A DNA stretch of 37,788 nt from Lachnospiraceae bacterium (GTDB lineage: Bacteria; Bacillota; Clostridia; Lachnospirales; Lachnospiraceae): contig SVDY01000021.1 in the NCBI GenBank assembly GCA_015057665.1, forward strand, positions 1-37,788, written 5' to 3'. Every line of letters begins with the position of its first letter. Positions within the stretch are counted from its first letter, which is position 1. The position numbers and the translations under genes were made by a program. A model generated the notes under the pieces. That model did no database searches and was not told the DNA's origin. It saw only the letters and a list, made by a program, of their open reading frames with translations. Of this stretch, positions 1 to 8,273 are shown piece after piece.

Positions 1-60
1 TTCGAACCCCGGACACACGGCTTAGAAGGCCGTTGCTCTATCCTGCTGAGCTATGAGCAC
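1..60 (-). tRNA. tRNA-Arg (TCT anticodon), 3' end outside window
   Basis: Read on the minus strand from 60, the sequence gives a 7-base acceptor strand (GTGCTCA), a D arm closed by GCTC/GAGC, and a 5-bp anticodon stem ACGGC/GCCGT around the loop CTTCTAA. It continues into a T arm beginning CGGGGTTCGAA. The loop sets the anticodon as TCT, which reads AGA arginine codons. The gene runs off the left edge, so the acceptor 3' strand and CCA are not seen. Confidence 0.95.
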
Positions 61-171
61 ATGCATCTCTAATGCGAAATTAATATTATCACAGGTTTTT
101 CCGTTCGTCAAGCACAAATTTTGTAATTTGTAGATTTTTTTCACACAATTTCTACAATCATAAAATAGAAA

Positions 172-191
172 GGGTCCCGCTAGCGGGACCC
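172..191 (-). terminator. Rho-independent terminator after the acidic-tail membrane protein
   Basis: A perfect 9-bp inverted repeat, GGGTCCCGC-TA-GCGGGACCC, lies 24 bases past the stop of the minus-strand gene at 216-485. On the minus strand it is followed by a T-rich stretch (TTTCTATTTTATG). It also separates that gene from the tRNA. Confidence 0.85.
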
Positions 192-215
192 GGTTCCATT
201 CATATCTGAATAGTC

Positions 216-485
216 TTATTCTTCTTCCACAACGATCTCTTCTACAAATTCTTCCTCGTCATCATCAAAGAAGTCATCGTCGAAATCGTCATCATAATCA
301 TCATAGTCATCCATTGTATCTGGTGTAAGATATTTGTAAACAGCAACTGCGATTATAACAACTAACGCAACCGCACCAATCACAGCGAGGATCCAGAGAA
401 GCTTTCTTCCTTCTCCCTCTTCTTTCTTACCGGTTACTAAATCATGAAGTTTCGCCATACTTAACACCTCTTCAAAATTCTTCAT
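216..485 (-). CDS. Small single-pass membrane protein with acidic tail (DUF4366-like)
   Basis: An 89-residue protein. Residues 1-28 are charged and probably cytoplasmic. One transmembrane helix follows at about 29-50 (LLWILAVIGAVALVVIIAV), then a C-terminal tail made almost only of Asp, Glu, Phe and Tyr. I associate this layout with the short proteins labelled DUF4366 in Lachnospiraceae, and no function is known to me. The ATG at 485 has AAAGGA about 10 bases upstream. A second in-frame ATG at 458 has GAGGTG upstream and is a realistic alternative start giving 80 residues. The gene sits alone between pcrA and the tRNA and ends at a strong terminator. The family name comes from memory of the sequence pattern. 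Confidence 0.8.
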   Translation of the reverse strand: MKNFEEVLSMAKLHDLVTGKKEEGEGRKLLWILAVIGAVALVVIIAVAVYKYLTPDTMDDYDDYDDDFDDDFFDDDEEEFVEEIVVEEE

Positions 486-589
486 ATTATCCGCATCCTT
501 TCGTCCTGAAATGTTATATATAGTATATCACTAAATAAATCTTTTTACTATCATTTATTTTATAATTTCCACTTTTGTAAACAAAAATG

Positions 590-2812
590 TTAATCTAGTT
601 TTTTTAATTTGGCAAAGGAAGCAAACATCTTCTTCACTCCGCATCGGTCAAATTCCACAGAAACCTCATAATCCCTTCCGCCGGAACGAATGTCTTTCAC
701 CACGCCTTCACCAAACTTTATATGGCTGACCCTGTCACCCACACCATAATCCAGAGTTACGCCACCCGGAGCCGGAATGGATGCTGCCATCTGAGTCTGG
801 TAAGGCTTCTTGCGGAAAGTTTCCCTTCTCTGCCCTACGGCTTCTGCAAGACTCATGCTCTCCTGCATCTTTCTCTCAAGGGAATTAGCCGCTTCCAGCA
901 AACCTTTTGGAATCTCTGCAATAAAACGGGATACATTATTAAACTGGGTCTGTCCGTGAGTTCTGCGCATTCTGGCCGCACTTAAGAAAAGACGCTTCTT
1001 CGCTCTCGTAATTCCAACATAACAGAGTCTTCTCTCCTCTTCCAGTTCCTCATTGCTCTCAGACACAATAGTCATATAACTTGGAAATACGCCGTCTTCC
1101 ATGCCGGACATAAACACATAAGGGAATTCCAGGCCTTTTGCACTGTGGAGAGTCATGAGAACCACTCTCTCCATATCTTCCTGAAGACCGTCAATATCAG
1201 CCACAAGAGCAATCTCTTCTAACAGTTCTCCAAGACTTGGCACGTCTGTAGTCTCTTCGTACTCTACGATTTTGTTGAGAAGTTCATCAATATTCTCAAT
1301 CCTGCTCTGCGCTTCCGGTGTATCTTCCAGCTTCAGCTCCTCAACATATCCGGTCTCTTCAATGATGGCATGGAACATCTCTGTAATGCCTTTCTGAATG
1401 AGAACATTTCTCAGGCGCCCGATGAGCATGGTAAAGTCTTTGATCTTAGCGGCCGGACCTTTGCCAAGAGACGGAATCTCATCTGCATGAACTGCTGCCT
1501 CAAAAAAGCTGACTTCATTCATCATGGCATGGACGCTTACCTTCTCAATGGTAGCCGCACCGATTCCTCTCTTTGGAATATTGATAATACGCCTTACGGC
1601 CAGTTCGTCCACACCGTTGTGAACCACGCGCATATAGCTTAACAGGTCTTTGATTTCTTTTCTCTGATAGAAATTAATGCCGCCTACCAGTTTGTAAGGA
1701 ATGTTGCGCATGAGAAGCTTTTCTTCCAGCACACGGGACTGGGCATTGGTACGGTAAAGGATGGCCATATCCTGATAGGAAACACCATTTTTATAGAACC
1801 GTTCAATCTTATCCGCAATCTGCTCCGCCTCATCATATTCACTTCCGAACTGTTCAAAGCGGATCTTCTCTCCCGTCTCATTCTCTGTCCAGAGAGATTT
1901 GACCTTTCGCTCTGTATTGTGGGCAATGACTTTATTGGCAGCTTCCAGAATGGTCTTGGTGGAGCGGTAGTTCTGCTCCAGCTTAATTACCGTTGCATCC
2001 GGGTATTCCTTTTCGAAATTCAAAATATTATAAATATTGGCGCCTCGGAACTTATAGATGGACTGATCATCGTCGCCGACTACACAGAGATTGCGGTACT
2101 TTCTTGCCAGCATACTGACAAATTTGAACTGGACTGTGTTCGTATCCTGATATTCATCCACCATAATGTAACGGAAACGGTTCTGGTAATATTCAAGCAC
2201 CTCCGGATGAAACTGGAACAGCTCCACTGTCTTAAATAAAAGATCATCAAAATCAAGGGCATTATTTTCCTTTAAACGCTTCTGATACTCCCGGTAAACC
2301 TGAGCAACCTTTGCCTTTCGGAAATCATAACGGTTCTCTTCTTCATATTCGACCGGGGTCAGAAGTTCATCCTTTGCCTTGGATATGGCAGTAAGGAGTG
2401 ATTTCTCCGGATACTGCTTCGTATCTACATTGAGCTGCTTGCAGATCTGCTTCATCAAAGACTTCTGATCATCTGCATCATAGATTGTAAAGCTTGTATT
2501 GTAGCCAAGCAGATCAATATGTCTTCTCAAAATGCGGACACAGGTAGAGTGAAAGGTACTGACCCAGATATCTTCTGCGCCGTAGGACACAAGATTGTCT
2601 ACTCGTTCCCTCATCTCTCTCGCCGCCTTGTTGGTAAAGGTGATAGCCAGAATATTCCACGGGTTCACCCCTTCTTCCTCAATCAGCCAGGCAATACGGT
2701 GAGTCAGGACTCTCGTCTTGCCGGATCCTGCACCGGCAAGCAAAAGGAGCGGTCCTTCTGTCATAAGAACCGCTTCCTTCTGCTGCGGATTTAATGTATC
2801 ATAAATACTCAT
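590..2812 (-). CDS. pcrA: ATP-dependent DNA helicase PcrA/UvrD
   Basis: A 740-residue superfamily 1A 3'-5' helicase that works in nucleotide excision repair, replication restart and removal of recombination intermediates. Visible motifs are the Q-motif region (LNPQQKEAV), Walker A GAGSGKT at residues 27-33, motif II VDEYQDTN, motif III GDDDQSIYKFRGA, motif IV QNYRST, and motif VI YVGITRAKKRL. The C-terminal tail carries the PcrA-type region (GDRVSHIKFGEGVV). Length fits the family. The start at 2812 overlaps the stop of the ABC permease gene by four bases (ATGA), so it is translationally coupled and is the last gene of the operon that begins at 7489. Coupling of a housekeeping helicase to a sensor/transporter set is the only odd point. 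Confidence 0.97.
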   Translation of the reverse strand: MSIYDTLNPQQKEAVLMTEGPLLLLAGAGSGKTRVLTHRIAWLIEEEGVNPWNILAITFTNKAAREMRERVDNLVSYGAEDIWVSTFHSTCVRILRRHIDLLGYNTSFTIYDADDQKSLMKQICKQLNVDTKQYPEKSLLTAISKAKDELLTPVEYEEENRYDFRKAKVAQVYREYQKRLKENNALDFDDLLFKTVELFQFHPEVLEYYQNRFRYIMVDEYQDTNTVQFKFVSMLARKYRNLCVVGDDDQSIYKFRGANIYNILNFEKEYPDATVIKLEQNYRSTKTILEAANKVIAHNTERKVKSLWTENETGEKIRFEQFGSEYDEAEQIADKIERFYKNGVSYQDMAILYRTNAQSRVLEEKLLMRNIPYKLVGGINFYQRKEIKDLLSYMRVVHNGVDELAVRRIINIPKRGIGAATIEKVSVHAMMNEVSFFEAAVHADEIPSLGKGPAAKIKDFTMLIGRLRNVLIQKGITEMFHAIIEETGYVEELKLEDTPEAQSRIENIDELLNKIVEYEETTDVPSLGELLEEIALVADIDGLQEDMERVVLMTLHSAKGLEFPYVFMSGMEDGVFPSYMTIVSESNEELEEERRLCYVGITRAKKRLFLSAARMRRTHGQTQFNNVSRFIAEIPKGLLEAANSLERKMQESMSLAEAVGQRRETFRKKPYQTQMAASIPAPGGVTLDYGVGDRVSHIKFGEGVVKDIRSGGRDYEVSVEFDRCGVKKMFASFAKLKKLD

Positions 2813-3699
2813 AGTATATTTCTTCCCTTCTTCAATATCTTAATATTGATCAGATGAAGTACCAGGGTAAATGTCATCTGAGCCACTGCACAGCCGATGA
2901 CAAAATACTGTTCCAGCCATTGATAAAATCTGCTGCCTTCCATGATACCATACTCAATTGTAAAAAAATCCATCATGGCTTTATTGCCTGCCGCCTGTTC
3001 ACAAAAACCACCGATCAAAAACAGCGGATTGAAAAACTGAAAAACCAGACTGACTGCGGTAGCCGGAATCTCCATCGTACCATACTGATACCCATTGTAA
3101 AGAAAAGCATTCATAAATTCAAGCAAAACAAACGGGCCGACGAAAAAAAGAATCTCTGTCAGCAATGCAAAAATCATAGCAACACTGGTCTTGTCAAAGA
3201 CGATAGACCATAAAATCCCTCTGGCACTGATTGCAAAAGCCAAAATCACAAGAACAAGCATAAGAAACAGCACATCGCTTAAATCTGTCCCGCCGTAAAT
3301 GGTTCCAAGAAGAAGAATAGGCAGACTGGAAAATGACAGAAGAAACACCGTAAGGACACAGGATAAAAGCTTGCCATTGACTACTTCCAGAGTACTGACC
3401 GGCGTCATCAAAAGAAGGTCCAATGTCCCCCTCTCTTTCTCCGAAGAAAAACTGCTGGCAGATACAGACAACGCAACCAGAATGACCATAACACACTGGA
3501 TGATACCGATTGCCAAAAACATATCGTTCATCTGTCCGTAATCCAGCTGTCCCTTCACCTTTAACATATCCATAGAAGAGATGAGCATAAAAATGCCAAT
3601 CAACGCAAGAACTCCATTGTACACCATGACAAAAATCGGAATATGGACGCTTCTGGCACGCACCTTTAATTCTTTAATCAAAATCGGATTTATCTTCAC
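2809..3699 (-). CDS. ABC-2 type transporter permease (GldF-like)
   Basis: A 296-residue membrane protein with about six hydrophobic helices (near residues 20-42, 60-82, 107-135, 140-165, 170-195, 260-285). It has the ABC-2 permease hallmark where the second helix is followed by SSEKERGTLDLLLMTPVS. That is the conserved EKExGTLxxLLxxPxS segment of GldF/NatB-type permeases. The conserved opening MKINPILIKELKVRARS is also typical. It lies 3 bases from its ATPase (3703-4629), so the two form one transporter. Substrate cannot be told from sequence. The neighbouring membrane protein and two-component system suggest envelope-related or antibiotic-related export. Confidence 0.9.
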   Translation of the reverse strand: MKINPILIKELKVRARSVHIPIFVMVYNGVLALIGIFMLISSMDMLKVKGQLDYGQMNDMFLAIGIIQCVMVILVALSVSASSFSSEKERGTLDLLLMTPVSTLEVVNGKLLSCVLTVFLLSFSSLPILLLGTIYGGTDLSDVLFLMLVLVILAFAISARGILWSIVFDKTSVAMIFALLTEILFFVGPFVLLEFMNAFLYNGYQYGTMEIPATAVSLVFQFFNPLFLIGGFCEQAAGNKAMMDFFTIEYGIMEGSRFYQWLEQYFVIGCAVAQMTFTLVLHLINIKILKKGRNIL

Positions 3700-3702
3700 T
3701 CT

Positions 3703-4629
3703 CTATTCCCCCTGTCCGGAAATCATATTGAGCACACTCTTTTCAAAGTAAGTATCATCTCTGTGAAAGGAAAGAACCCCTGCTCCCGCCTGAACCAATG
3801 CCTGAAGAAGCTCTGCTTCCTCCTGCTCTTCCCCGTCAAATTGGGCAAGAATTCCTGAATCCAGCAAGGTGATCCTCTTTACCATTTCATTCTTTTTCAG
3901 AATCTCAAGAGCCTTATCCTGACCGGAAACCAGACGGATAAAAAGAGGCTGTCTCTTCTTAATATCCTGAAGCACCTGTTCCATGCTCCCCTGCATAATC
4001 ATTCTTCCTCCGTCCAAAATACCGACAGAAGTACAGTAATCCGGAAGATCGGAAATATTATGGGAGCTGATCAGGATGGTCCGGTTGGTCTGGCTCAGTT
4101 TTTTTAACAGACGGCGGAACTCCTGTCTGGCCCTTGCATCCAGTCCATTTCCTGTCTCGTCAAGAATCAGAACCTGAGGATCGGAAAGAAGGGCCTGGGC
4201 CACGCAGAGACGCCGGCTCATACCAAGAGACAGCTTCTCCACAAATACATCTTCCATCTCAAGCAGCTCCATCTGGGATAAAATCTCCCGGATCCACCGG
4301 TCTTTTTTCAATCCTTCCAGCGGATAGAAGCCTGCATAGAATTCCATATATTCTTTCACTGTTAACTTGTCATACAGACGAAAAGCGGAAGGGACATATC
4401 CCACTTCCAGTTTGGTACGCTCCGGTCCTGTATGGGTCGGTTCTCCTCCCAGCAAAACCATGCCTTTATCCGGACGGAGAAGCCCTGCTGCTATCTTAAA
4501 TAAGGTAGTCTTTCCTGCACCTTCCTGTCCGATCAGACCGAAAATCTCGCCTCTGCCTATGGAAAGATTGATATCATAAAGAGAACTGTGTTCTCCGTAT
4601 TTTTTCTCTATCTGAATCAGCTGTAACAC
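3703..4629 (-). CDS. ABC transporter ATP-binding protein
   Basis: A 308-residue ATPase. It has Walker A GQEGAGKTT near residues 34-42, a Q-loop region, a signature that reads LSLGM in place of LSGGQ, and Walker B VLILDETGNGLDA. The usual DEP is DET here. These are mild departures common in the GldA/NatA/CcmA-like DrugA group. A C-terminal extension of about 90 residues follows the nucleotide-binding domain. It should energise the permease encoded immediately downstream at 2809-3699. RBS is AAGGAGG-like (GAAAGGAGGAAGG) just upstream of the ATG at 4629. Confidence 0.92.
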   Translation of the reverse strand: MLQLIQIEKKYGEHSSLYDINLSIGRGEIFGLIGQEGAGKTTLFKIAAGLLRPDKGMVLLGGEPTHTGPERTKLEVGYVPSAFRLYDKLTVKEYMEFYAGFYPLEGLKKDRWIREILSQMELLEMEDVFVEKLSLGMSRRLCVAQALLSDPQVLILDETGNGLDARARQEFRRLLKKLSQTNRTILISSHNISDLPDYCTSVGILDGGRMIMQGSMEQVLQDIKKRQPLFIRLVSGQDKALEILKKNEMVKRITLLDSGILAQFDGEEQEEAELLQALVQAGAGVLSFHRDDTYFEKSVLNMISGQGE

Positions 4630-4653
4630 AACCTTCCTCCTTTCTTTCCGGCT

Positions 4654-5727
4654 TTAACGGTAAAACATACTGTAAGAAATCAGATCTACGCCCGCCTCTT
4701 TCAGTCCGGCGTCACCTTCTTTGGAAATGCCCGCCATATGAAGCTTATAAGGCTCCTCGTTCGCATGAAGGTACCAGGCAAACTGAAATACTTCTTCTTC
4801 ATCCCCGCTCAAACCATTCTGCATCTGAAGTTCCTCTTTCAGGCTTCCGGTCATACCGATCTCATCTTTCTTCCACATGTCTTCTGTCACGTTAATCTCT
4901 TCTCCCGGATCCATGGCCGGAAGAATACAGTAATAATCCCCGTAGCAGAGCATCACATGGGTAAAGGAATAGCCTGTGGTATTATAAAGCATGCCCTTAC
5001 CGGTCTGTCCTCCAGGTTCTATCGTATGGATAAAATCCGTATCATGCATCTGTGTAATATAAAACTGGAAATAGGCTTTCTCAAAAGCCGAATCCGGATA
5101 GATGGTGAGCGAACGGCGTTCTTCATTAATCACATAATCGGATGCAGATGCCAGGGTCTGTAAAGAATGCACCCTGTCTTCAAAATAGAGAGAAAAGGAC
5201 TCTTCCCCCGGACTGGTAACCACCCCATAACAGACCGTCTGCCTGCCGGGACTGATTACTTTAATCACATCCGCAAAAGGTTCCCTGATAATAAAATCAT
5301 TGGACATGAGAAGAATAATACAGCCAAAAATCAGGGATAGGGCAGGAAGTATAATCCACATCCGCTCCATGCGCCGGATCTTTTTCAGATAAAAATAAGC
5401 AACGGGACCGATCAGAATCAGATAAAAAATCAAAAGACCGGCCGCTACACCAATGAGAACCTGGCTTCCGCCTCTCTCAAAAGAAAAATGATTCACAAGA
5501 AAGGTAAGTTCTACCATGGAATCTTTCAGCGCATCCTCTGCCTGCATTTCTAGAGAATCTGCAACGGAGATATCATTTTTCAGAAGTTCCGAATTCAAAT
5601 TCAGCTCCGGATCCTCCCCTGATGTTTTTGGCATAGAGAAAGGTCCGCCTATCCGAATCATGAAAAAAAGGCAGACTGCAATAATGACAAGCACAATGAC
5701 AAGTCCTTTTTCCCTTCTCCTTCTCAT
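4654..5727 (-). CDS. Two-segment membrane protein of the ABC operon, function unknown
   Basis: A 357-residue protein with an N-terminal membrane anchor at about residues 9-26. A short soluble stretch follows, then two or three helices at about 90-112 and 124-145. These contain IGPVAYFYLKKIRRMERMW, a pattern seen in membrane components of GldG/BatA-like envelope proteins. A soluble domain of about 210 residues rich in beta-type sequence forms the rest. The layout suggests the C-terminal half of a larger GldG-like or DUF7408-like partner. I do not recognise a full-length family. It lies 25 bases before the ATPase gene and 12 bases after the kinase gene, behind a strong AGGAGGAG RBS, so it is probably the third transporter subunit. 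Function is inferred from position only. Confidence 0.75.
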   Translation of the reverse strand: MRRRREKGLVIVLVIIAVCLFFMIRIGGPFSMPKTSGEDPELNLNSELLKNDISVADSLEMQAEDALKDSMVELTFLVNHFSFERGGSQVLIGVAAGLLIFYLILIGPVAYFYLKKIRRMERMWIILPALSLIFGCIILLMSNDFIIREPFADVIKVISPGRQTVCYGVVTSPGEESFSLYFEDRVHSLQTLASASDYVINEERRSLTIYPDSAFEKAYFQFYITQMHDTDFIHTIEPGGQTGKGMLYNTTGYSFTHVMLCYGDYYCILPAMDPGEEINVTEDMWKKDEIGMTGSLKEELQMQNGLSGDEEEVFQFAWYLHANEEPYKLHMAGISKEGDAGLKEAGVDLISYSMFYR

Positions 5728-5739
5728 ACAAATCTCCTC

Positions 5740-6801
5740 CTATACCAAGGGCAGTTCCACCTGGAATACAGTCCCGGCAGGACCGCTCTCCGCCTGGATG
5801 GTCCCCTTGTGCAGTTCAATAATATTCTTGGCAATGGCAAGGCCCAATCCGGTGCCCCCTGTCTTTAAGGAACGGGAACCCTCCACCCGGAAGAACTTCT
5901 CAAACACCTTCTCCAGATCTTCTTTTGGAATAATTCTCCCGTAATTCACTACCTGAATGACCGCATTGCTGCCTTTCTTCTTTGTATATACTTCAATCTG
6001 CTTCCCATCTGATCCATATTTGATCGCATTGTTCACCAGATTGCCGACGGCTCTGGCAAGAAGCTCTCCATCACAGCAGACCATAAGCGGTTCCGGACAG
6101 AAATCCTGGACACAGGTAAGCTCTTTCTCTGAAAGACTTGGATAAAATTCATCCACGATCTGAATCATGAACTGGTTCAGATCAAAATCACTGCATTCTA
6201 TCTTAAACTTGTCCTTCTCATATCTTGTATAATCAAACAAATCTTCAATCAGATTCTCAAGACTCTTGGCCTTGTCATAGACGATACGGATATATTTGTC
6301 CTTCTGCTCCGGTGTCAGAATATCATCCCTCTTCACCAGATCCAGATAACCGATAATGGACGTGAGCGGCGTACGCAGATCATGAGCCACGTTAGTAATC
6401 AGATCGTCCTTAGTCTGTTCCGCGATTCTCTTAGTCATAGCTTCTCCGGCAATCCTAAGGCGCATCTCGTTAATGGAATTGGCAATAATGGCAAGTTCAT
6501 CTTCCCCTTCCACCTGAAGCTCCACAGTCATATCTCCATTCTTCATCCGTTCAATGCCGATAATAATCTCCTTCAGATAAAGGATCGTGTCATAGGAAAT
6601 GAGCAGGAAAAAGGCCGTAAAGATCAACAGGGAGAAAATCAGCAGAATGGCCATATTATTGATGCCCATGTCCATGAGATGAAGCTGAAATACAGAAAAA
6701 GCCACTGCCATAATCAGCATGGTGGCAATCATACTGATCAGAGCATATATAGTCAGCTTGACCCGGAGACTTCGAATCTCCCTAAATTTCACTCTTTTCA
6801 A
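5740..6801 (-). CDS. Sensor histidine kinase, short-loop membrane type
   Basis: A HisKA/HATPase kinase. From the TTG at 6801 it has 353 residues. Two helices flank an outside loop of only about 10 residues, as in intramembrane-sensing kinases tied to ABC transporters. A HAMP-like linker follows, then the H-box VAHDLRTPLTSIIGYLD (phospho-accepting His), N-box NLVNNAIKYG and G2 box GGTGLGLAI. The G1 box is degenerate (NYGRIIP), as in VanS-like kinases. An ATG at 6870 extends 89 bases into the regulator gene and has no RBS. The TTG at 6801 has GGAAAGGG eight bases upstream, and a GTG at 6792 is also possible. I prefer the TTG. It overlaps the regulator stop by 20 bases. Confidence 0.9.
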   Translation of the reverse strand: MKRVKFREIRSLRVKLTIYALISMIATMLIMAVAFSVFQLHLMDMGINNMAILLIFSLLIFTAFFLLISYDTILYLKEIIIGIERMKNGDMTVELQVEGEDELAIIANSINEMRLRIAGEAMTKRIAEQTKDDLITNVAHDLRTPLTSIIGYLDLVKRDDILTPEQKDKYIRIVYDKAKSLENLIEDLFDYTRYEKDKFKIECSDFDLNQFMIQIVDEFYPSLSEKELTCVQDFCPEPLMVCCDGELLARAVGNLVNNAIKYGSDGKQIEVYTKKKGSNAVIQVVNYGRIIPKEDLEKVFEKFFRVEGSRSLKTGGTGLGLAIAKNIIELHKGTIQAESGPAGTVFQVELPLV

Positions 6802-7489
6802 TCTTATAACCCTTTCCCCATACAGTCTTGATGATCTTTGGATTCTTGGAATCGTCCTCGATTTTTTCACGAAGCCGGCGGATATGTACCATCACAGTAT
6901 TGTCCACTTCATAGGCTTTGTCCTTGCGGATACTCTCAAAAATCTCATCTGTGCTAAATACCTGTCCTTTGTTTGACGCCAGAAGATATAAAATATCAAA
7001 CTCTGTCGGAGTAAGGGAAAGGATCTTACCGGACTTCTTTACAACGTATTCCTTCTTATTAATAGTTAGGCAGCCTGCCGTAATCTCATCCTTGTTCTCC
7101 TCTTCTCCCGGAAGAAGAATCGTTCTGTAACGCTTCATCTGGGACTTGACTCTGGCCACCAGCTCCAGAGGATTAAAAGGCTTGGTCATATAATCATCGG
7201 CACCGATACCGAAACCGATGATCTTGTCCATATCCTCTGCCTTGGCGCTGAGCATAAGAATCGGAATATTACTCTTGGCACGGATTAAGCGGCACACCTC
7301 CAGACCGTCCATGTGAGGCATCATAATATCAAGAATGATCAGCTTAATGCTGCTGTCCTGTTCCAGCATGGCAAGGCACTCCAGACCGTCGTAAGCCTTC
7401 TGTACCCGAAATCCTTCGTTGCATAAATATATCTCCACCAGTTCCGCTATCTCTCTGTCATCGTCTACGACTAAAATTGTTGTATCCAT
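6782..7489 (-). CDS. OmpR/PhoB-family response regulator
   Basis: A 235-residue regulator. The receiver domain has the acidic pocket DDD at residues 9-11, the phospho-acceptor Asp54 in IILDIMMPH, and the SAK switch/lysine motif. A winged-helix DNA-binding domain (about 135-235) ends in TVWGKGYKIE, typical of OmpR/PhoB. The ATG at 7489 is chosen because GGAGG lies six bases upstream. The longer reading frame starting at 7537 lacks this support. It is the first gene of the TCS-transporter-pcrA operon and is cognate to the kinase that overlaps its end. It probably controls its own operon, but I see no clear binding repeat. The leader contains a small TTCCC/GGGAA hairpin at 7543-7556. Confidence 0.95.
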   Translation of the reverse strand: MDTTILVVDDDREIAELVEIYLCNEGFRVQKAYDGLECLAMLEQDSSIKLIILDIMMPHMDGLEVCRLIRAKSNIPILMLSAKAEDMDKIIGFGIGADDYMTKPFNPLELVARVKSQMKRYRTILLPGEEENKDEITAGCLTINKKEYVVKKSGKILSLTPTEFDILYLLASNKGQVFSTDEIFESIRKDKAYEVDNTVMVHIRRLREKIEDDSKNPKIIKTVWGKGYKIEKSEI

Positions 7490-7662
7490 AAGCTGCCTCC
7501 TTACACTAAATTCCAGCAAAATAATTCTGTGAGTCATCCGCCTTCCCGAAAGGGAATGTCTCTTATTGGTATTTTACCATAAATCACATTTCAATTCTTT
7601 AAGAACTTCTTACAATTCCAAAAAGTGTCTCGCCTGCAGAGTTTTTTTATTCTATAGAATAG

Positions 7663-7698
7663 AAATGCAGCAGAAGTTTTAAGCTGTCTGCTGCATTT
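7663..7698 (-). terminator. Terminator of the DJ-1/DUF1189/CobU operon
   Basis: Inverted repeat AAATGCAGCAGA / TCTGCTGCATTT with a 12-base loop, 21 bases after the cobU stop. The minus-strand side is followed by a T-rich sequence (TTTCTATTCTATAG). The 7499-7718 stretch otherwise holds only the response-regulator leader. Confidence 0.8.
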
Positions 7699-7718
7699 GA
7701 TTCTATTATAATTTGATT

Positions 7719-8273
7719 TTATTTTAATTTCATCGGAATACCGCATACACTTAAGTACACTTCATCCGATAAGGAAGCCAGCAATTCATTGGCCTTCCCG
7801 TTAATATCTGAAAAAATTCTGCTCATTCGATAAGGAGAAACGAGGCACATGCCTACTTCGTTGGTTACCATGATCAGATTCTTTTCTTCCCTGCGTGCTG
7901 TCTCAACAATGATTCTTAATTTATCAAGAATCATATTCTCCAGTTCATGAATCTCATCCTTTGTAATCTTATCAAAATCTCTCTCTTCATCAAACATATA
8001 ATTGGTAATAAATACGGTAATGCAATCAAGCAGGGCTGTTGTCTTCTCTGTATTCATCAGCGCCTGGGGAATATCCTTAAATCCTTCGTGGGTATCCCAT
8101 CTGGCATCCCTTCTCGCCTGATGCATGCGAATCCGTTCCTTCATATCATCATCAGTGGCAATGGCCGTTGCAAGATAGAGAACGGAGCCGTCTCCATATT
8201 CAAAGGCCTTATTCTCTGCCAATACACTCTTGCCGCTTCTGCTTCCGCCTGTCACTAATACAATCTTACTCAT
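7719..8273 (-). CDS. cobU: Adenosylcobinamide kinase / guanylyltransferase (CobU/CobP)
   Basis: A 184-residue protein of the usual CobU size. It phosphorylates adenosylcobinamide and transfers GMP to it in the nucleotide-loop branch of cobalamin synthesis. The P-loop is GGSRSGKS at residues 9-16. The HQARRDARWDTHE segment holds the family His that takes the guanylyl group. LLDCITVFITNYMFDE and MVTNEVGMCLVSPYR match conserved CobU positions. No other cobalamin gene (cobS, cobT, cobC) and no cobalamin riboswitch is visible nearby, so this is a stand-alone copy used for salvage or with genes elsewhere. The start overlaps the end of the upstream DUF1189-like gene by 8 bases, with GAGGG as RBS. 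Confidence 0.93.
   Translation of the reverse strand: MSKIVLVTGGSRSGKSVLAENKAFEYGDGSVLYLATAIATDDDMKERIRMHQARRDARWDTHEGFKDIPQALMNTEKTTALLDCITVFITNYMFDEERDFDKITKDEIHELENMILDKLRIIVETARREEKNLIMVTNEVGMCLVSPYRMSRIFSDINGKANELLASLSDEVYLSVCGIPMKLK

Noticed and set aside
722-2794. Several plus-strand frames of 87 to 106 codons within 722-2794
   Set aside because: They lie opposite pcrA, lack ribosome binding sites and show no domain pattern; they are shadows of the real gene.
6802-6870. ATG at 6870 as start of the histidine kinase
   Set aside because: It has no ribosome binding site and would overlap the regulator gene by 89 bases. A TTG at 6801 with GGAAAGGG at the right distance fits better.
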